The notes: generated by a model from the sequence alone, not told the origin. Shown: positions 34,565 to 47,151, counted from the first letter of the stretch. The stretch is 64,000 bases of DNA from Mesotaenium endlicherianum (GCA_009602735.1 WELA01006381.1:239231-303230), one strand, 5' to 3'. Translations and numbers: made by a program.

Positions 34565-36558
34565 CTATTGAACTAGGTCCTTACAATTAAGTAGGATTTT
34601 GTCCTGAGGCTCGTACGAGATCCAACTGGAATTGTAATCAAGCCATTTAAACAAAAGTGCCACGCGTGGAGGCTTATGACGAGTGTAACGGTGTCCTAAG
34701 ACCTCCTCTTCATTCCAGGCCTTATCATCATCGGCGAGTTCCAATTCCGGTGCTTGCGGCTGATAGCGGCCATCGAACCTAAACAGCTTTAGTAAACTGA
34801 CATGGAACACAGGAAGCGTTCGCCCCATGGATTTAGGCAAATCCAGTCGGTATGCAACAGGTCCAATCTTTGCGATAACGATAAAAGGGCTTACCCAGCG
34901 AGGCAGAAGCTTGCGCTTGACTGGGTGCTTGAGTTGGATGTTTTTAGTTTGCAAAAGTACTTTATTGCCAACTTGAAAACTTAACTCAGCCCTGTGCGTG
35001 TCAGCAAACGTTTTTTGTCTATCTCGAGCAGCGGCTAAAGCCAGCTTCGCGTTTTTGTGCACCTCTTGAAGAGAATGGACAAATAGGCATGCACTTGGCA
35101 CTCTCGTGGTTGACATCCCCGCCTCACCGGGTACCGTACGCGTGAGAGGAGTGCGCGGATGTCTCCCATAGTTAAGAAAAATACGGTGTTTCCTGAACAC
35201 TTTTTTGATAAGCATTATTTACTGCGAACTCTGCAATTGAAAGAAGGGTGTCCCAGTTGTCTTGGCGAGGATTCACATAATGCTCAAAGAACTGTTGCAA
35301 AATGCGGTTCAGTTGTTTTGTCTGATCATCAGTCTGAGGATGGAAGCTAGTGGACATCTTTAAGCTTCGTGCCGAAATGCGAGCAAACTTCCTGCCACAA
35401 GTGGCTCGTAAATCTATTGTCACGATTACTTATGATTTCTTTCGGGATGCCATGCAACTTGAACACATGATCCACAAAGAGACGTGCGGTCTCGACGGCA
35501 TCAAGCGATGGTTTAGTGGCCACAAAGTGCACCATCTTAGTGAGACGATCCACGATCGTTAACACCCCATTGTGTTCTCTATCGGTGGTAGGCAATTTCA
35601 CGACAAAGTCGAGGCTTATGCTTTCCCAAGGAGCACATGCAAGTTCCAATAGTTGCAACTTCCCAATTGGCAACGTGTTGCTCGGCTTATTCCTCTGACA
35701 TGTTGCGCAGTTGACGATGTACTCGGCAACATCAACTTTGAGGGACGGCCAAATATACCCTCGGCGCAAAGCGTGTGTGGTTTTGGTAATTCCATGGTGA
35801 CCAGAGTAAGGAGAGTCATGCGCTTCGCGTTGTAGCACATGTCTTACTCGGCCTTCTGGGACAGCAATGCGCCCATTGTGCCACCAAAAACCGTCCTCAA
35901 ACAAAGAGCTTGAGTGTTCTTTCCTTTTATCTATACTGACCATCGTCACGGCTACACCGTTCACGCCAGTACCCTGGAGAACTAGGAAAAGCGGATCTTT
36001 GAGATAGCTCTCGTAAAACAGTTGATGCAGGTCAAGTGCTTCCGAGTTATGCATGCTATCCAAATTGGGTGTGCGCGCGTCATTAGGCTGGTTGCGGTCA
36101 GACGTCTGGGGGGGTACAGCAGAATCAAGGGTGGCCGCCCTCGAAACCTGACCATTTTGTTCTCGCAAGCTAGCAACAGTGCCCAACATCAAGTGGTGAT
36201 GAGGACTTTGACGTAGAGGATTAGCAACATTGTTGCGGCCTTGGCGATATGCGCACTCAAAGTGGAATCGTTGCAAGAACTGAGACCATCTCGTCTGTCT
36301 CCTCGATAGCGTTGGCTGAATTTGAAAGAAGGTATTTGGGCAGTGGTCCGTAACCACTGTCAAACCCTTGCAACCTTCCAAATAACATCGCCAAGTTTTC
36401 AAAGCGTATATCACTACCCAGAGCTTCTGCTCTATCGTTGAGTAATTTTGTTTGGCAGGTGTCAGCTCTTGACTCTCAAAACTGATAGGCTTGCCTGCCT
36501 GCAACAGAACAGCCCCTATTCCAATACCAGACGCATTGGCAACTACCTCGTAAGGCAA
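34565..36558 (-). pseudogene. pol: element II RNase H, integrase and chromodomain
   Basis: A 403-codon frame (36558-35347) covers RNase H (ASGIGIGAVLLQ, YSTIEQKLWVVIYAL, VVTDHCPN), the integrase HHCC zinc finger (H..HHGITK...CATCQRNK) and the catalytic core (SLDFVVKLP with Asp, SNRDNRF with Asp). The frame shifts near 35350. The core resumes at 35423-35172 (TSFHPQTDDQTKQLNR, with Gln where the catalytic Glu is expected). The GPY/F region and a chromodomain-like end (LFKWLDYNSSWISYEP) lie at 35215-34565. These features place it in the chromovirus clade. Confidence 0.82.
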
Positions 36559-36624
36559 GTCGGGATCTGCTACTGAAAGAAGTGGCCCATTAGTGAGTGC
36601 ATACTTAATGCGCTCAAACGCATG

Positions 36625-37472
36625 TTACGTATTCTCATCCCAAATGAACGTCTTATCTTTCCTTGTCAGGGCAGTGAGTGGCGCGGCCATCACTGAATAA
36701 CCTTGCATAAACATACAAAAGTAGTTAGCAAACCCAAGGAATGAACGTACAGTATGTTCATCTTTCGGGACAGGCCAGTCAGCGACGCACGCTATCTTGG
36801 CTGGGTCAGGGCGCACCCCTTTCGAACCCACTATATGTCCGAGGTACAAAAGTTCATCCTTTAAGAAGGAACATTTCTTTAGCTTAGCATACAGATGTTG
36901 CTCACGAAGGATTTGCAACACCAACTCGAGGTGCTTGTAATGCTCGTCCCCGGTCTTTGAATAGACGAGGATATCGTCGAGGTAAACCTGGACGAATTTC
37001 CCCAAGTAAGGTCTAAACAAATCATTCATCGTACTTTGGAATGTCGCTGGTGCATTGGTAAGTCCAAATCAAACTTTGGGCTTTGTATTAAAAGTGCCGA
37101 AAAGGCGTACAAACGCTGTTTTTGGGACATCCTTTGGTGTGATTCAAATCTGATGATAGCCTTAGGCTAAATCAAGCGAGGAGAACACGCATGCTTCATG
37201 TAGCGAATCAAACAAATCATCAATGCGAGGCAAAGAATAGCGGTTCTTGACCGTTATATTGTTCAACACACGATAATCAATGCACATTTTAAACGTCTTA
37301 TCTTTCTTTTGAACAAATAGGATGGGCGCCCCGAATGGAGTAGAGCTGTCTCAATCCATCCTTTCTCAAGCAAGTCGGTAATTTGGTCCTTCATTTCATT
37401 CATCTCCAACGGGCTTAGGCAATAAATTGGTGGCCAAGTCGGCTGAGAATCGGGAATGAGAGGGATTGTATG
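36625..37472 (-). pseudogene. pol: element II reverse transcriptase, badly decayed
   Basis: The C-terminal palm and thumb are readable at 37029-36625: YLDDILVYS catalytic box, AKLKKCSFL, LGHIVGSKGV and VRSFLGFANYF. The N-terminal half (37472-37030) retains only fragments on several frames with many stops. Confidence 0.75.
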
Positions 37473-38732
37473 TCAAATACCCCTATCATGCGGAAGCCCG
37501 GCTGGTATTTCACTTGGAAACACTGACTTGTACTTTTGCAAAAGAGCAGACAGTTCAGCTGTGAGTGTGTCCTCATGACCAGTAATGTCTAACATTGGCT
37601 TTTCCGTAAAGAGTGTAGTGGAAGTCGGTGGGGAATCGGGGCTTAATAATCCATAGGAAACATTTTGACTTTGCTTTGCCAAACGTCGAGCTTGCTTTAT
37701 GGACAATAGAAGAGTCTTCGAAGGACTTTCCAAGGCCATATCGGGCTCAAGGGACTGAAGAGTGATCTTCATGGTCCCTTTGCGTACAATGCATGTCTTT
37801 TGACCGAAGTCAAGCAATGCACTTGTTTGCGTAAGCCAATCGTTACCCAAAATTGCGTCGATTCCATGTGGCAATTCAGTTACGTAGAACTGTACACGCC
37901 CATGAAAAGACAGCACGCTGAGCAGTAATATAATCGTTTCAAAAATACAAGCTAACGAGCCATCGCCGAGGCGAAGGGTCTCGTCCTTGAGTATTGGAAG
38001 CAACTTATCACGAGCTAGCTTTGATGGATTGTGACGTCCAAAGGAATTGCGTAACTCAGTACTAAACTCCTCGAAAGTCATCGGCCCCCTCTCAGCCCCA
38101 TGCCATAACTGCGATGCGTCCCTCTTGAAAAAAGTGGAAGCCATCATGGCTTGGTCGATAGGGGCCACTTTAGCTAACGCAAAGAAGGTTTTGAGTTCTT
38201 TGAGAAAACGGCGTACGTCAGAATCTGGATTGCCTTGAAACTTTTCAGGCGGTGAAGGCTTGTACAAAGGCGTTGGTGCCGCGGCCTGCCCAAGGATGGC
38301 GGGCGACATTGGCGGGTTGGCGTTGTCGTCGGCGGTCCTTGATGGGCCCGGCATCCCTTGGGCAGCCTGTAAGAAAGGACCAATCAAAGGGTGAGTGTCC
38401 ATGGTAGCAACAAAGCGAGTGACAAGGTCAGCCAACTCAGTATGAGTGACCTCGGCAAGATGAACACGGTCTTCTGTACGACCAATGACAACGGACAAGG
38501 TGCTTAGAGCCATTGTCATGGTTTGACTGTCAGTTGTCAAGGCCGTGAAGCGTTGTAAAATTGTCTGCTGGAAAGTGCGCGGCGAAATTGGTTTGTTGGG
38601 TTGTCCTCCAGCATCGCCGGCATTGACGACAGGAACGGTAAGAGCAGCACCAGCGACGGCAGCAGCAGCGGCCGAAGTAGCAGCAGCGGCAACAGCAACA
38701 GCAACAGCCTCGGCACCATTTTCGCCCTCCAT
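37473..38732 (-). pseudogene. gag: element II gag fused in frame to a protease remnant (419 codons)
   Basis: Starts MEGENGAEAVAV with an Ala-rich N terminus. The gag domain follows (SPPEKFQGNPDSDVRRFLKE; QLWHGAERGPMTFEEFSTEL), then without a CCHC knuckle the frame passes into a retropepsin C-terminal part (VTELPHGIDAILGNDWL). The knuckle and the protease active-site loop appear to have been removed by an in-frame deletion, because the frame stays open. It continues to PSEIPAGLPHDRGI, the usual lead-in to RT, and stops at 37473. Confidence 0.75.
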
Positions 38733-38900
38733 ATGGAAGCCGAGATAGCGCCGGAAGAGAGAGAAAAATTTCCTGTTGGAACACGATAAGCGACCGTTGG
38801 GTCAGGGCAGGAGTGGGATGGGTGACCTTCCCAATACAAAAAATTGCCCCAAAATATATTTTCCAACCATTAAAAAAAAATTCCTTGTAGAAACCGAGAT

Positions 38901-38915
38901 CGGCTCCGATACCAA
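38901..38915 (-). promoter_or_regulatory. element II primer binding site (initiator tRNA-Met type)
   Basis: Coding strand reads TTGGTATCGGAGCCG directly after the 5' LTR. TGGTATC-G-GAGC differs at one base from the common plant site TGGTATCAGAGC. Confidence 0.8.
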
Positions 38916-39870
38916 TGTAATGTTTCTGCTTTTCGAGAGGATCTTTCCTCGGTATTCATGGAATATTTAAATGAAGTGGAAAGAAAATCTATATACTTGT
39001 GCAAATTGACAAATCCTCGAGAAAGCGAAAATGAAAACTAACGTAGAATGTGTGCTTGTGAGAGTTGCACTCACAATGACTCTGCAGGTATTTATACCTG
39101 CACGACATGAGGCACTGGAGTGCTTCGAGTCACCACCTAGGGCACTAGTTCATGTCAACGAAAATAGGCGAAGGGGTATGACCCATTTCAGCTGAATGCT
39201 CGAAACGCGCCGTTTGGCCGTTTGGAGACTTTTCGACGGTTTCCAAAAAACCGTTTCGTGCCAAACGGGCGTTTTCGCGTTCTTGCAACTTTTCGAAAAC
39301 TCGAGACTGTTCGTGGAGTCGCGTACACATGCTTTTTGTCATCAATTGATTAGGTGTGAACGTTTCAAACGACAGGTTGCGGGTTCGAATCCGCTCGGAT
39401 GCAAAGTCGCTTTACATATTATGTGTCGTTTGACTTTAACGATTGTTTGTTTGTGTTAACAACTGGTCGTAAATTCGAAATCTGTGATTATGCATTATCC
39501 GAAATAATGACAATCAAAATATCTTAATCAAACAATGATTAAGTAAGTTATCATCACATAACTAATCAAAGTAACTTCATGAATAATCATGTCGTGTTTT
39601 TGCAAAGTAGTCGAATTACGTTACAACGTTTTTTGCAATAGTATCAATAGTACGGGCAGCCTACACCCTAATTGGATCCGCCCGTGGTCGTTTTTCGCCC
39701 CGCATACTCGGTTGTTTTGCCAATTGACTGGGAATTGATCGGCACACGCGTGTGGCGAATAATTCAATGTGATGCAATCATTTATCAAATAATGTATGAT
39801 AAAAAGTATAACGTATTTTAGGTAATTGGGAAAACGTCCCAAATACGCCTAAAAAGCTTAGATCGTTACA
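38916..39870 (-). repeat. element II 5' LTR with tRNA-like internal sequence
   Basis: 955 bp, TGTAAT...GTTACA. 39345-39400 resembles the 3' two-thirds of a tRNA: TTGATTAGGTG (A-box-like) and a perfect B-box GGTTCGAATCC at 39382-39392. There is no matching 5' acceptor strand, so it is not a complete tRNA gene. Confidence 0.88.
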
Positions 39871-39875
39871 GCAGT

Positions 39876-41385
39876 GCAGGCAGGGAGTCTACACACACAA
39901 ACCTACGCCATGAAAAACACGGCTGCTTGTTGGACCCCCCCCTCCCCCCCAACCCGTCGGTGCCGGTACAAGGTAAGAATGGGGAGGATGCGTACGACTT
40001 ACCATATGCAGCCCAAATGCCCATTATTTGGACACTTTATAGCGCCATTTGCGGCGAGTTTATGGAAATGGTCTGAAATTTGGGATACTAGTAGATAACC
40101 CTTATGTATAGACCTCCCTAAAGTTTCAGACACAGCCCACATATTCTCTCTTAGTTGTTGCATTTTTAGTGAAATTGAAGAATATGTTGACAAAAGCGAA
40201 AATTGTCACTTTCTCTCTTTCTTGCTGCTTCATACAAAGGACCATCAGTTGTTCAAGAAGTTCCTAATGGACTCTATTTTTTGAGAGGTTACTAAGGACC
40301 CTTATAGGTAGCCATGAAAAAAAAGATATAGTAATTTTCATAGAATCACTTTAAGTTATGGACCTCCAAAGTTTGCCATGTGGCGCTTTTCACACATGTG
40401 AGGAGTGGCCGCCGTAAAATGCGGCATGCTTGTAGTACGAATCTGAAAATTATTTTATTGGATTTTTCATGCCCCCATAGAGTTATTGATGAATTTTTTG
40501 GTCATTCCATTCAAAAAGACCCAAGATATGAAATCTGCAAAAGTAAGCGACAATTGAAAAAATATTACATGTTGCACTATTCTTCCACTTTATACAGATG
40601 GCCATAACTTGTCCTCCATTTTCTTGATTCCCCCCAAATTTTTAGGAGGCATTAAGAACCCAACTGGGTAACCATGGGTCAAAAAAAAAATAGTTTGCAT
40701 CAAATTACACCACGCTGTGAGCCTCCAAAATGTGACATGTGGAGTTTCACGCACATGTGAAGAAAGCCAGTCCGTACAATGCAGAAACACTTGGAGTACA
40801 GAACTGAAAATGGTCCTACTAGATTTTTCAACCCCCCATAGTGTTACTGGTCAAGTTACGGTCCATTCTAAGCACCACAGCCCAAGGTAAGGCCCATGAG
40901 CTACATATGCAAAAGTAGGCAATAAGTCGCTTACTTCTTGAAATTTGACTTTTTTTCATGCATGTGTTCACTTGCATATGTTAACAACCTGGCATTGTGT
41001 TATGCTAGTACTTTGCATGATTGTTCTTCTATGTAAGAGGATTCGTTAACAGTTTCAAGTTTGAAATTTGAAGGTGTTTTCAGTTTTGAAGAGTTTTCTG
41101 AAATTTAATGAAAATTACGCGTAAAAAATCTGACAGTTTTCACACCCTCATAAGTTCTGCTACATGTGCATTTCAATGTATGCCACATTTTTGGTGTGTA
41201 GGCAGAGGTGAACTCTACATGCTCATGTAATTCATGTCTTTTAAAAAGCAAACTATATTTTTTAGCATTAAAACATCAAAAAATCAAAAAATACCAAAAA
41301 ATTGCTGAACCAACATTTTACCACCTACCTAACTACCAATCCGCCTATAACTCTATACACATTCATATAAAATTTCTTTTTTATC
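39876..41385. other. AT-rich transposon-internal region with a diverged tandem repeat
   Basis: Two diverged units of about 357 bp, roughly 40.19-40.55 and 40.55-40.93 kb. Anchors: CCTCCAAAGTTTGCCATGTGG at 40363 and CCTCCAAAATGTGACATGTGG at 40720. The remainder is AT-rich with homopolymer A/T runs. No gene recognised. Confidence 0.5.
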
Positions 41386-42765
41386 ATGGATCTTGTAGAA
41401 TTTGTGTTCCAGGTAGAACTTGCACCCATCCCTAGAGTCAAAAAGCATCATGATCAACCCAATAGAATGACATTACCAAGAGTGCAAACTAACCTAAACA
41501 TGACTAGAGGAGCAGGTGGCAAAATTCTGAAGAGGAAGAAAACAGGTGTTGAGAAAGCACCTGTAGATACTCCAAAGAGGCTAGAGAGTAAAGTAGAGAG
41601 ATACAAGTCTGAAATGCTAAAATATGCAGATGAAAACAGAAGCCTGAAGAGGAAAACGGACGATAGGGAGGTAAAGGTTGCTTGGCAGTTCATGGGCATG
41701 AAGAAAGACTTGAGAGGAGCTAAGAGATAAGGTACCTGAAGCGGAAGGTGTCTATGGCAGGCCCTCAAATTTGTCCAGCAAAGCGTCGTAGAGTAGGTGG
41801 AGGATCTGCAAGAACATGGCAAAGAATGAGCAATGACTTGAAGCTATTTATGAGGAACAAGTTTGGATGTGAGACAAATATGAGCAAGTCATTGACAGCC
41901 TTCTTGAACAAGCCAGAGAATAAAAACATGTTGGAAGCTATTACAACAAATCGGACCTGAAGCCAATCATAGAGGAGGCTACAGTGAAGCAAATACAGGA
42001 GGAGTGGAATGACAAGTTAGGGTTGGCTATCAAGTACAAGTTGAAGTTTTCTCAAGAGCAATACCAAATGCTTGTCAACATCATCTCAAAGACATACTCT
42101 CAAGCAACAGGACTCTGGGAGCCCAAGTACATCAAGAATACCAAGATTCCCCTCCCTAAGCTGCCTTCCAGGAGGAAAGTAGAGAACCTGGCAGCCAAGA
42201 TCTATACTCAAGTGGGACCTCAAGGGAGTGCAGATGGGCTGACAGTTGACCTTGTCATTGCAAGAAACTTTAAGCAACGCATAACACAATTGCAGCTCCA
42301 ACCAGGCTGAGTAGTAAGAGTGCAGATTATACGAGACGCAACAGCACTACACAGGGGAGTGGACCAGATTACAATAGCTGTCAAAATTATAACAAAGAAA
42401 CAGCTTGAGCATGACAAACTTAGCAGCTAATAAGTGCACCCTCGTATGCTTTGAAGGTCAGGATGACTACAATAGCATACGGGGAGTGTCTTCAAGGCTA
42501 CTGGAAGAAATGGGCACTGTCATTACAGCAGGCCTGCATGTAGGAGAGGACCTATTTCAGAGTCAAGTTTAATCAGGGTGGCGATTACAAATTCAGTAAC
42601 AACTTGTTTGGGTCTGACTGGAGCAAACTCAACATACCCGTGCATATGGTGCCTCTGCACATCAAAGGACATCCACGACAAGTGTCACCGCAGTGCCCCT
42701 CGCACCTTAGAGGGGATGAAGGCTGTAGCTCATGCCCCTGACTTGGGCAAGTTGCCGATGATGTG
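41386..42765 (+). pseudogene. transposase-like gene of the large DNA transposon, 5' part
   Basis: Plus-strand coding on several frames with stops. Basic, Lys-rich N terminus (MTLPRVQTNLNMTRGAGGKIL; ERYKSEMLKYADENRSLKRK, coiled-coil-like), then KLGLAIKYKLKFSQEQYQML, WEPKYIKNTKIPLP, and after a stop VQIIRDATALHRGV, a possible first catalytic Asp. Next comes TYPCIWCLCTSKDIHD, the first half of a zinc-binding segment. It ends ATG ATG TG at the element IV insertion and continues at 55417 as T CCA CAC TGT (CPHC). The layout recalls RNase H-fold transposases of the hAT/RAG1 type with a zinc insertion domain, but the resemblance is by eye. Confidence 0.45.
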
Positions 42766-43233
42766 TGAAAGGGGCAGAGTGCCCTAGTGGAAGCGTAGTG
42801 ACTCACGAGGAACAAAGCTAGTTGCAATCATAATCAAGAGTGCAGCGGCATATTGCTAAGAAAGCTTAGGAAAATTACTTGACATGTTGAGTGGCAAGAA
42901 ACTGCTCACAAATGTACTAGGATGAAATGTCTTGTCATTACAAACCCGTAGAAATTTACAGAAGTGAAAATTGATAAGAAACAAAGAAGTTATACCTATT
43001 TATAATTTTCAGCCTAAGTGCTCCTCTCTAGGAGGAAGCTACGGATTTTCCTAAGTGTTCGTCAAATCGTCCCTTCCGGAATATTCGTGAGTGAGCCAGA
43101 TCAGTCTAATCTGACGTGTCGGGCCAAATTGACGTCCACATACATGCATCGACATTACTAGAATATTCTATCTTAGACGCGCTAGGCTAAACTGAAACTT
43201 CTAGGTAAATCGACCTAGTCGGCACTCCGCGTC
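42766..43233 (-). repeat. element IV 3' LTR, outer piece
   Basis: Starts TGAAAGGGGCAGAGTGCCC and ends CACTCCGCGTC at the element III insertion. GCGTC (43229-43233) is repeated at 49726-49730. Confidence 0.9.
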
Positions 43234-43977
43234 TGTAAGGTCAAAGGTTTATAAAGTGCATTTTTGAGTTTCATGAAAGTATGTTTTGATTACATAGTCG
43301 TGTAGAGTGCATTTTTGTGGCCATTTTGATATAAAGTTCATCAAATTTGGTCAATTATTGAAAGAGTTATGGATTTCCGAAGTTTAATTAGTTTTGAGAT
43401 CGGTTGACGACTGTCCTTGATTCGCGGTGAGCGCGACCGTCGGATTGACCGACAGCGTCGAACGATCTGGCCCGATAGAATGAACTCGAACCTTCACGTA
43501 AGTTCGGCTGACGCGGAGTGCCGACTAGGTCGATTTACCTAGAAGTTTCGGTTTAGCCTAGCGCGTCTAAGATAGAATATTCTAGTAATGTCGATGCATG
43601 TATGTGGACGTCAATTTGGCCTGACACGTCAGATTAGACTGATCTGACTTACTCACGAGTATCCTGGAAGGGACGATTTGACGAACACTTAGGAAAATTC
43701 GTAGCTTCTTCCTAGAGAGGAGCACTTAGGCTGAAAATTATAAATAGGCATAACTTCTTTGTTGCTTATCAATTGTCACTTCTATAAATTTCTACGGGTT
43801 TGTAATGACAAGGCCTTTTATCCTACATCATTTGTGAGCAGTTTCTTGCTACTCAAAATGTTGAGTATTTTTCCTAAGCTTTCTTAGCAATATGCCGCTG
43901 CACTCTTTAGTATGATTGCAACTAGTTCCTTTCCTCGTGAGTCACTACGCTTCCACTAGGGCACTCTACCCCTTTCA
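43234..43977 (+). repeat. element III 5' LTR
   Basis: 744 bp; contains TATAAATAGG at 43739-43748 as a TATA-box candidate upstream of the presumed R region. Confidence 0.88.
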
Positions 43978-43979
43978 TC

Positions 43980-43997
43980 TGGTATCGGAGCTGGGCT
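43980..43997 (+). promoter_or_regulatory. element III primer binding site (initiator tRNA-Met type)
   Basis: TGGTATCGGAGCTGGGCT two bases after the LTR. It has the same G at the position where plant elements usually carry A. Confidence 0.8.
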
Positions 43998-44014
43998 AGT
44001 TTGCATATTATATT

Positions 44015-45046
44015 ATGGAGTCGCAGCCGGCAGCTGGAGGAGGCGAACATGTCGAGCATGTTGAGCGCGAGGAGCAGTAGGCAGCACCAACGATGACCAG
44101 AGAGCAACAAGAGATGCAGGCGATGCTGAGGCAAATGGCAAATGCAATTGGAGGAGAAGTCTACACCCAGTTTCAACAAAATATGCGCGCGGAGGTGGAG
44201 AGAATGGTGCGAGTTGTTATGAGGAACGCCGCTTCGACGAGTTCGGCACCTGCACCTGTTGTGCCACCAATTGATGTTAACCCAGTGGTGCAACCAGTTA
44301 TTCCAACCGCATCAGGAGTGCGTGCGCCTAAGCCTGAAGTTCATACTGGAGAGCGTGGATCGCCGCCTGTTCATCAATGAATTTTTGGAGTGAAGAAGTT
44401 TATGGAGTATTCTGCGCTCACGCCCGACAGGCAAGTCGCCTTTGTCATAACTTTGCTGCAGAAGAGTGCTGGAGCTTGGTATGAACAAGAAGAGCAGCTG
44501 TCTGGAGTTCCTGCTACTATTGATGAGCTCTTTGAAGGCTTGAAGAGGCAATTTCAACCTATCGCACCGGAGGCTACCGCTCGAGATCTATTGGTGCGCC
44601 TTCGTCAACGAGGAAGCGTTCAGGAGTATGTATCGCGCTTCAACGAGCTGGTGTTTCAATGTTCATCCATGCACGAGTCGGAGATGATGGACAAGTTCAA
44701 GAGGGGACTCAAGCCAACTGTGGCCAAGGAAGTGGCGCTCAAGGACCCTACCAGTCTTGGAGAAATGATGGCATTGGCAACAAGGGTCGACGCTGTGGAG
44801 TATAGTCAGAGGCAGTGGGGCAGCCACAACTTTGGAGGATATCGACACTTTGGATCTCAAGCGCCAAGCACGAGTGTTCAAGGTCCAGTACCTATGGAGT
44901 TGGGACTTGCTCAAAACCAGCGCAGGCAACAAAATTACAAGCCGAGAGGACCCTGCTACAATTGTGGCAAGCTTGGACATCTGGCTCGAGACTGTCATGT
45001 GAAGGCGAAGCAACCTCAACAGCAGGAAAAAGGAGGACGCCAGTAA
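44015..45046 (+). pseudogene. gag: element III Gag (two in-frame stops)
   Basis: Starts MESQPAAGGGEHVEHVE. A TAG near 44078 replaces a Gln codon present in element IV, and a TGA at 44378-44380 replaces the Trp of its QWIFGVKKY. The gag domain is clear (ALTPDRQVAFVITLLQKSAG; FEGLKRQFQPIAPEATARDL; VQEYVSRFNELVFQC). One CCHC knuckle (CYNCGKLGHLARDC) precedes the stop at 45046. Protease-pol continues in the -1 frame, so frameshifting or a secondary mutation would be needed to join them. Confidence 0.85.
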
Positions 45047-45666
45047 GTCGTTCTGGGGTGTCTACTGGCGTGAAGACAAGAACTCACAAGAGGGTTATCC
45101 CCAGGTGCCTGTCGAGAAGCGAAGGACGAGATGTTCACAACCCAATCATCGTGGAAGGAGTGGTCGACGGCAACAAAGCAAAGTGTATGGTCAACAGTGG
45201 CGCAAGTGCAAACTTTGTGCACAAGAAGCTGGTGAAAGAGTGGCGAATCCCTGTGCAGAAGCATTATGAGCCTAAGGAGGCAATTTTGGCGAATGGGCAG
45301 AGACTCAAGTGTGGTGCACCTACGGAAGCTATTCACGTAGAAGTAGCGGGGCACCGGAGTACTGAAGTTATGGAGCAGGCAGAGTTAGGTCACCGTGAGG
45401 TGATATTGGGCCGACCATGGCTAAGAAAAGCCAACCCTCAAGTGCACTGGAGCACAGGACAAGTGAAAGTCCAAGGGCGTGATGGTCGAATGGAGACAGC
45501 GAAACAGGTGGAGGTGAATACGACCACAAGTAACTGTCTTCTATCGAGCCTGCAAGTTAAGAAGCTATGCAGGGCAAATTAGGTGAAGGAGATGTACCTT
45601 GTTTTGGTGGCCCTGGCCAGGTCATCAGATGGAGCAAGCGTGAATCCTAACAGCCTGGGAGAATGT

Positions 45667-45667
45667 N
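45667..45667. other. single-N assembly join
   Basis: AGAATGT-N-AGAATGT: a 7-bp direct duplication flanks the N. Confidence 0.7.
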
Positions 45668-46994
45668 AGAATGTACATCGTCGGAGGAGCAAGTAGTGGT
45701 GTCCGATCCCCTTGCTCACAAGGAGCAGAGCCCAACTGCTCAAGAGAAGAAGCCTGCTGAGATGCCTGCCCAAATTAAGGCGCTGTTGGAGGAGTTCAAG
45801 TGCGTTTTTCCTGAGGAGCTACCTACAGGATTACCTCCACAGAGAGCTATGGAGCACAAGATCGAGTTGGAACCAGGGAGGAAGCCAGCAGTGAGACCCG
45901 CCTATCGTCAATCGTTTGCAAAGTTGGACGAGTTGAAGAAGCAGCTGACAGAGTTGTTGGAGAAGGGATTCATCCGATCCAGCGAGTCTTCATTTGCAGC
46001 GCCAATCTTATTTGTGAAGAAGAAGGATGGGACTATGAGGATGTGTGTCGACTACCGGGCTCTCAACAAGGTCACCATCAAGAACAGGTACCCACTTCCA
46101 CGAGTGGACGAGTTGATTGACAGGCTTGTCGGGGCGAAGTATTTCTCGAAGATCGATTTGAGGAGTGGCTATCACCAGGTACGGATTGCGGAAGGAGACG
46201 TTCAGAAGACTGCTTTCAGGATTCGCTATGGTTTATTCAAGTTCGCAGTCATGCCTTTTGGATTGACAAATGCACCTGCTACGTTCATGGGACTCATGAA
46301 TAGTATCTTCAGACCCTACTTGGACCACTTTGTGGTGGTATTTTTGGACGACATCCTGATCTATTTGAAGACCTTGGAAGAGCATGTGGGGCATCTGAGG
46401 AAGGTGTTGGAGGTCTTGAGAGATCAGAAGCTGTATGGGAAGATGAGCAAGTGCGACTTCTGTCTCAAGGAGGTGGAGTTTCTTGGACACATAGTGGGAG
46501 CTGAAAGAGTCAAGGTGGAACAGAAGAAGGTGCAAGCAGTCAGAGATTGGCCGGTACCTGCTGATATTCATCAACTCAGGACTTTCCTCGCCATGGCAAT
46601 TATTATCGACGTTTCATTGAAGGATTTGCCAAGGTATGTGCACCGCTGACGGACACGTTGAAGAAGCAGGAGAAGTGGCTATGGGGTGACAAGGAGCAGC
46701 AAGCCTTTGAGAAGATTAAGGAGCTGTTGACACAGGCACCTGTGTTGGCAATTGCAAGTCCAGAGCTTCCTTTCACCATCATCACGGACGCATCAAATTT
46801 CGCAGTGGGAGCCATTCTTCTCCAAGACCAGGGCAAAGGATTGCAGCCTGTGGCATATGAGAGCCGAAAAGTTGAATCCTGCTGAGCAGAATTATGCAGC
46901 ACACGAGCGAGAGATGTTGGCTATTATCCAGGCTTTGAGGATTTGGCGATGTTATGTGGATGGCCGGAAGGTGTTCATCAAGACCGACCACAAG

Positions 46995-46995
46995 A
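46995..46995. other. single-N assembly join
   Basis: CATGAC-N-CATGAC: the six bases before and after the N are the same. Element IV has one copy at this place. Confidence 0.7.
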
Positions 46996-47150
46996 GCTTG
47001 GAGAAGTTCATGACNCATGACGCAACCAACGTTGACACCAAGACTGGCAAGGTGGATGGAGTTTTTGCAACAGTTTGACCACAAGATTGAGTACTTACCT
47101 GGGAAGATCAACCCTGCAGACGCTTTATCCAGGAGGTGTGACCTTGCAGC

Positions 47151-47151
47151 N
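47151..47151. other. single-N assembly join
   Basis: GACCTTGCAGC before and again just after the N; element IV has a single copy. Confidence 0.7.

Larger units (their letters stand above)
33414..39870 (-). mobile_element. element II: Ty3/gypsy chromovirus, full length but degenerate
   Basis: LTRs at 33414-34335 and 38916-39870, both TGTAA...GTTACA. Perfect 5-bp target duplication GCAGT (33409-33413 and 39871-39875). The element reads on the minus strand: primer site next to the right LTR, then gag-protease, RT, RNase H, integrase, chromodomain, polypurine tract next to the left LTR. The RT N-terminal half (37472-37030) is full of stops, so the copy is dead. Inserted in the large DNA transposon. 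Confidence 0.92.

Noticed and set aside
40000-41000. CRISPR-like or satellite array
   Set aside because: Only two strongly diverged units of about 357 bp; there is no short repeat-spacer structure in the window.
45001-45050. Programmed -1 frameshift signal between element III gag and pol
   Set aside because: The A-run (GAAAAAGG) does not form a canonical slippery heptamer in the gag frame, and the copy is mutated, so the frame change may be damage.
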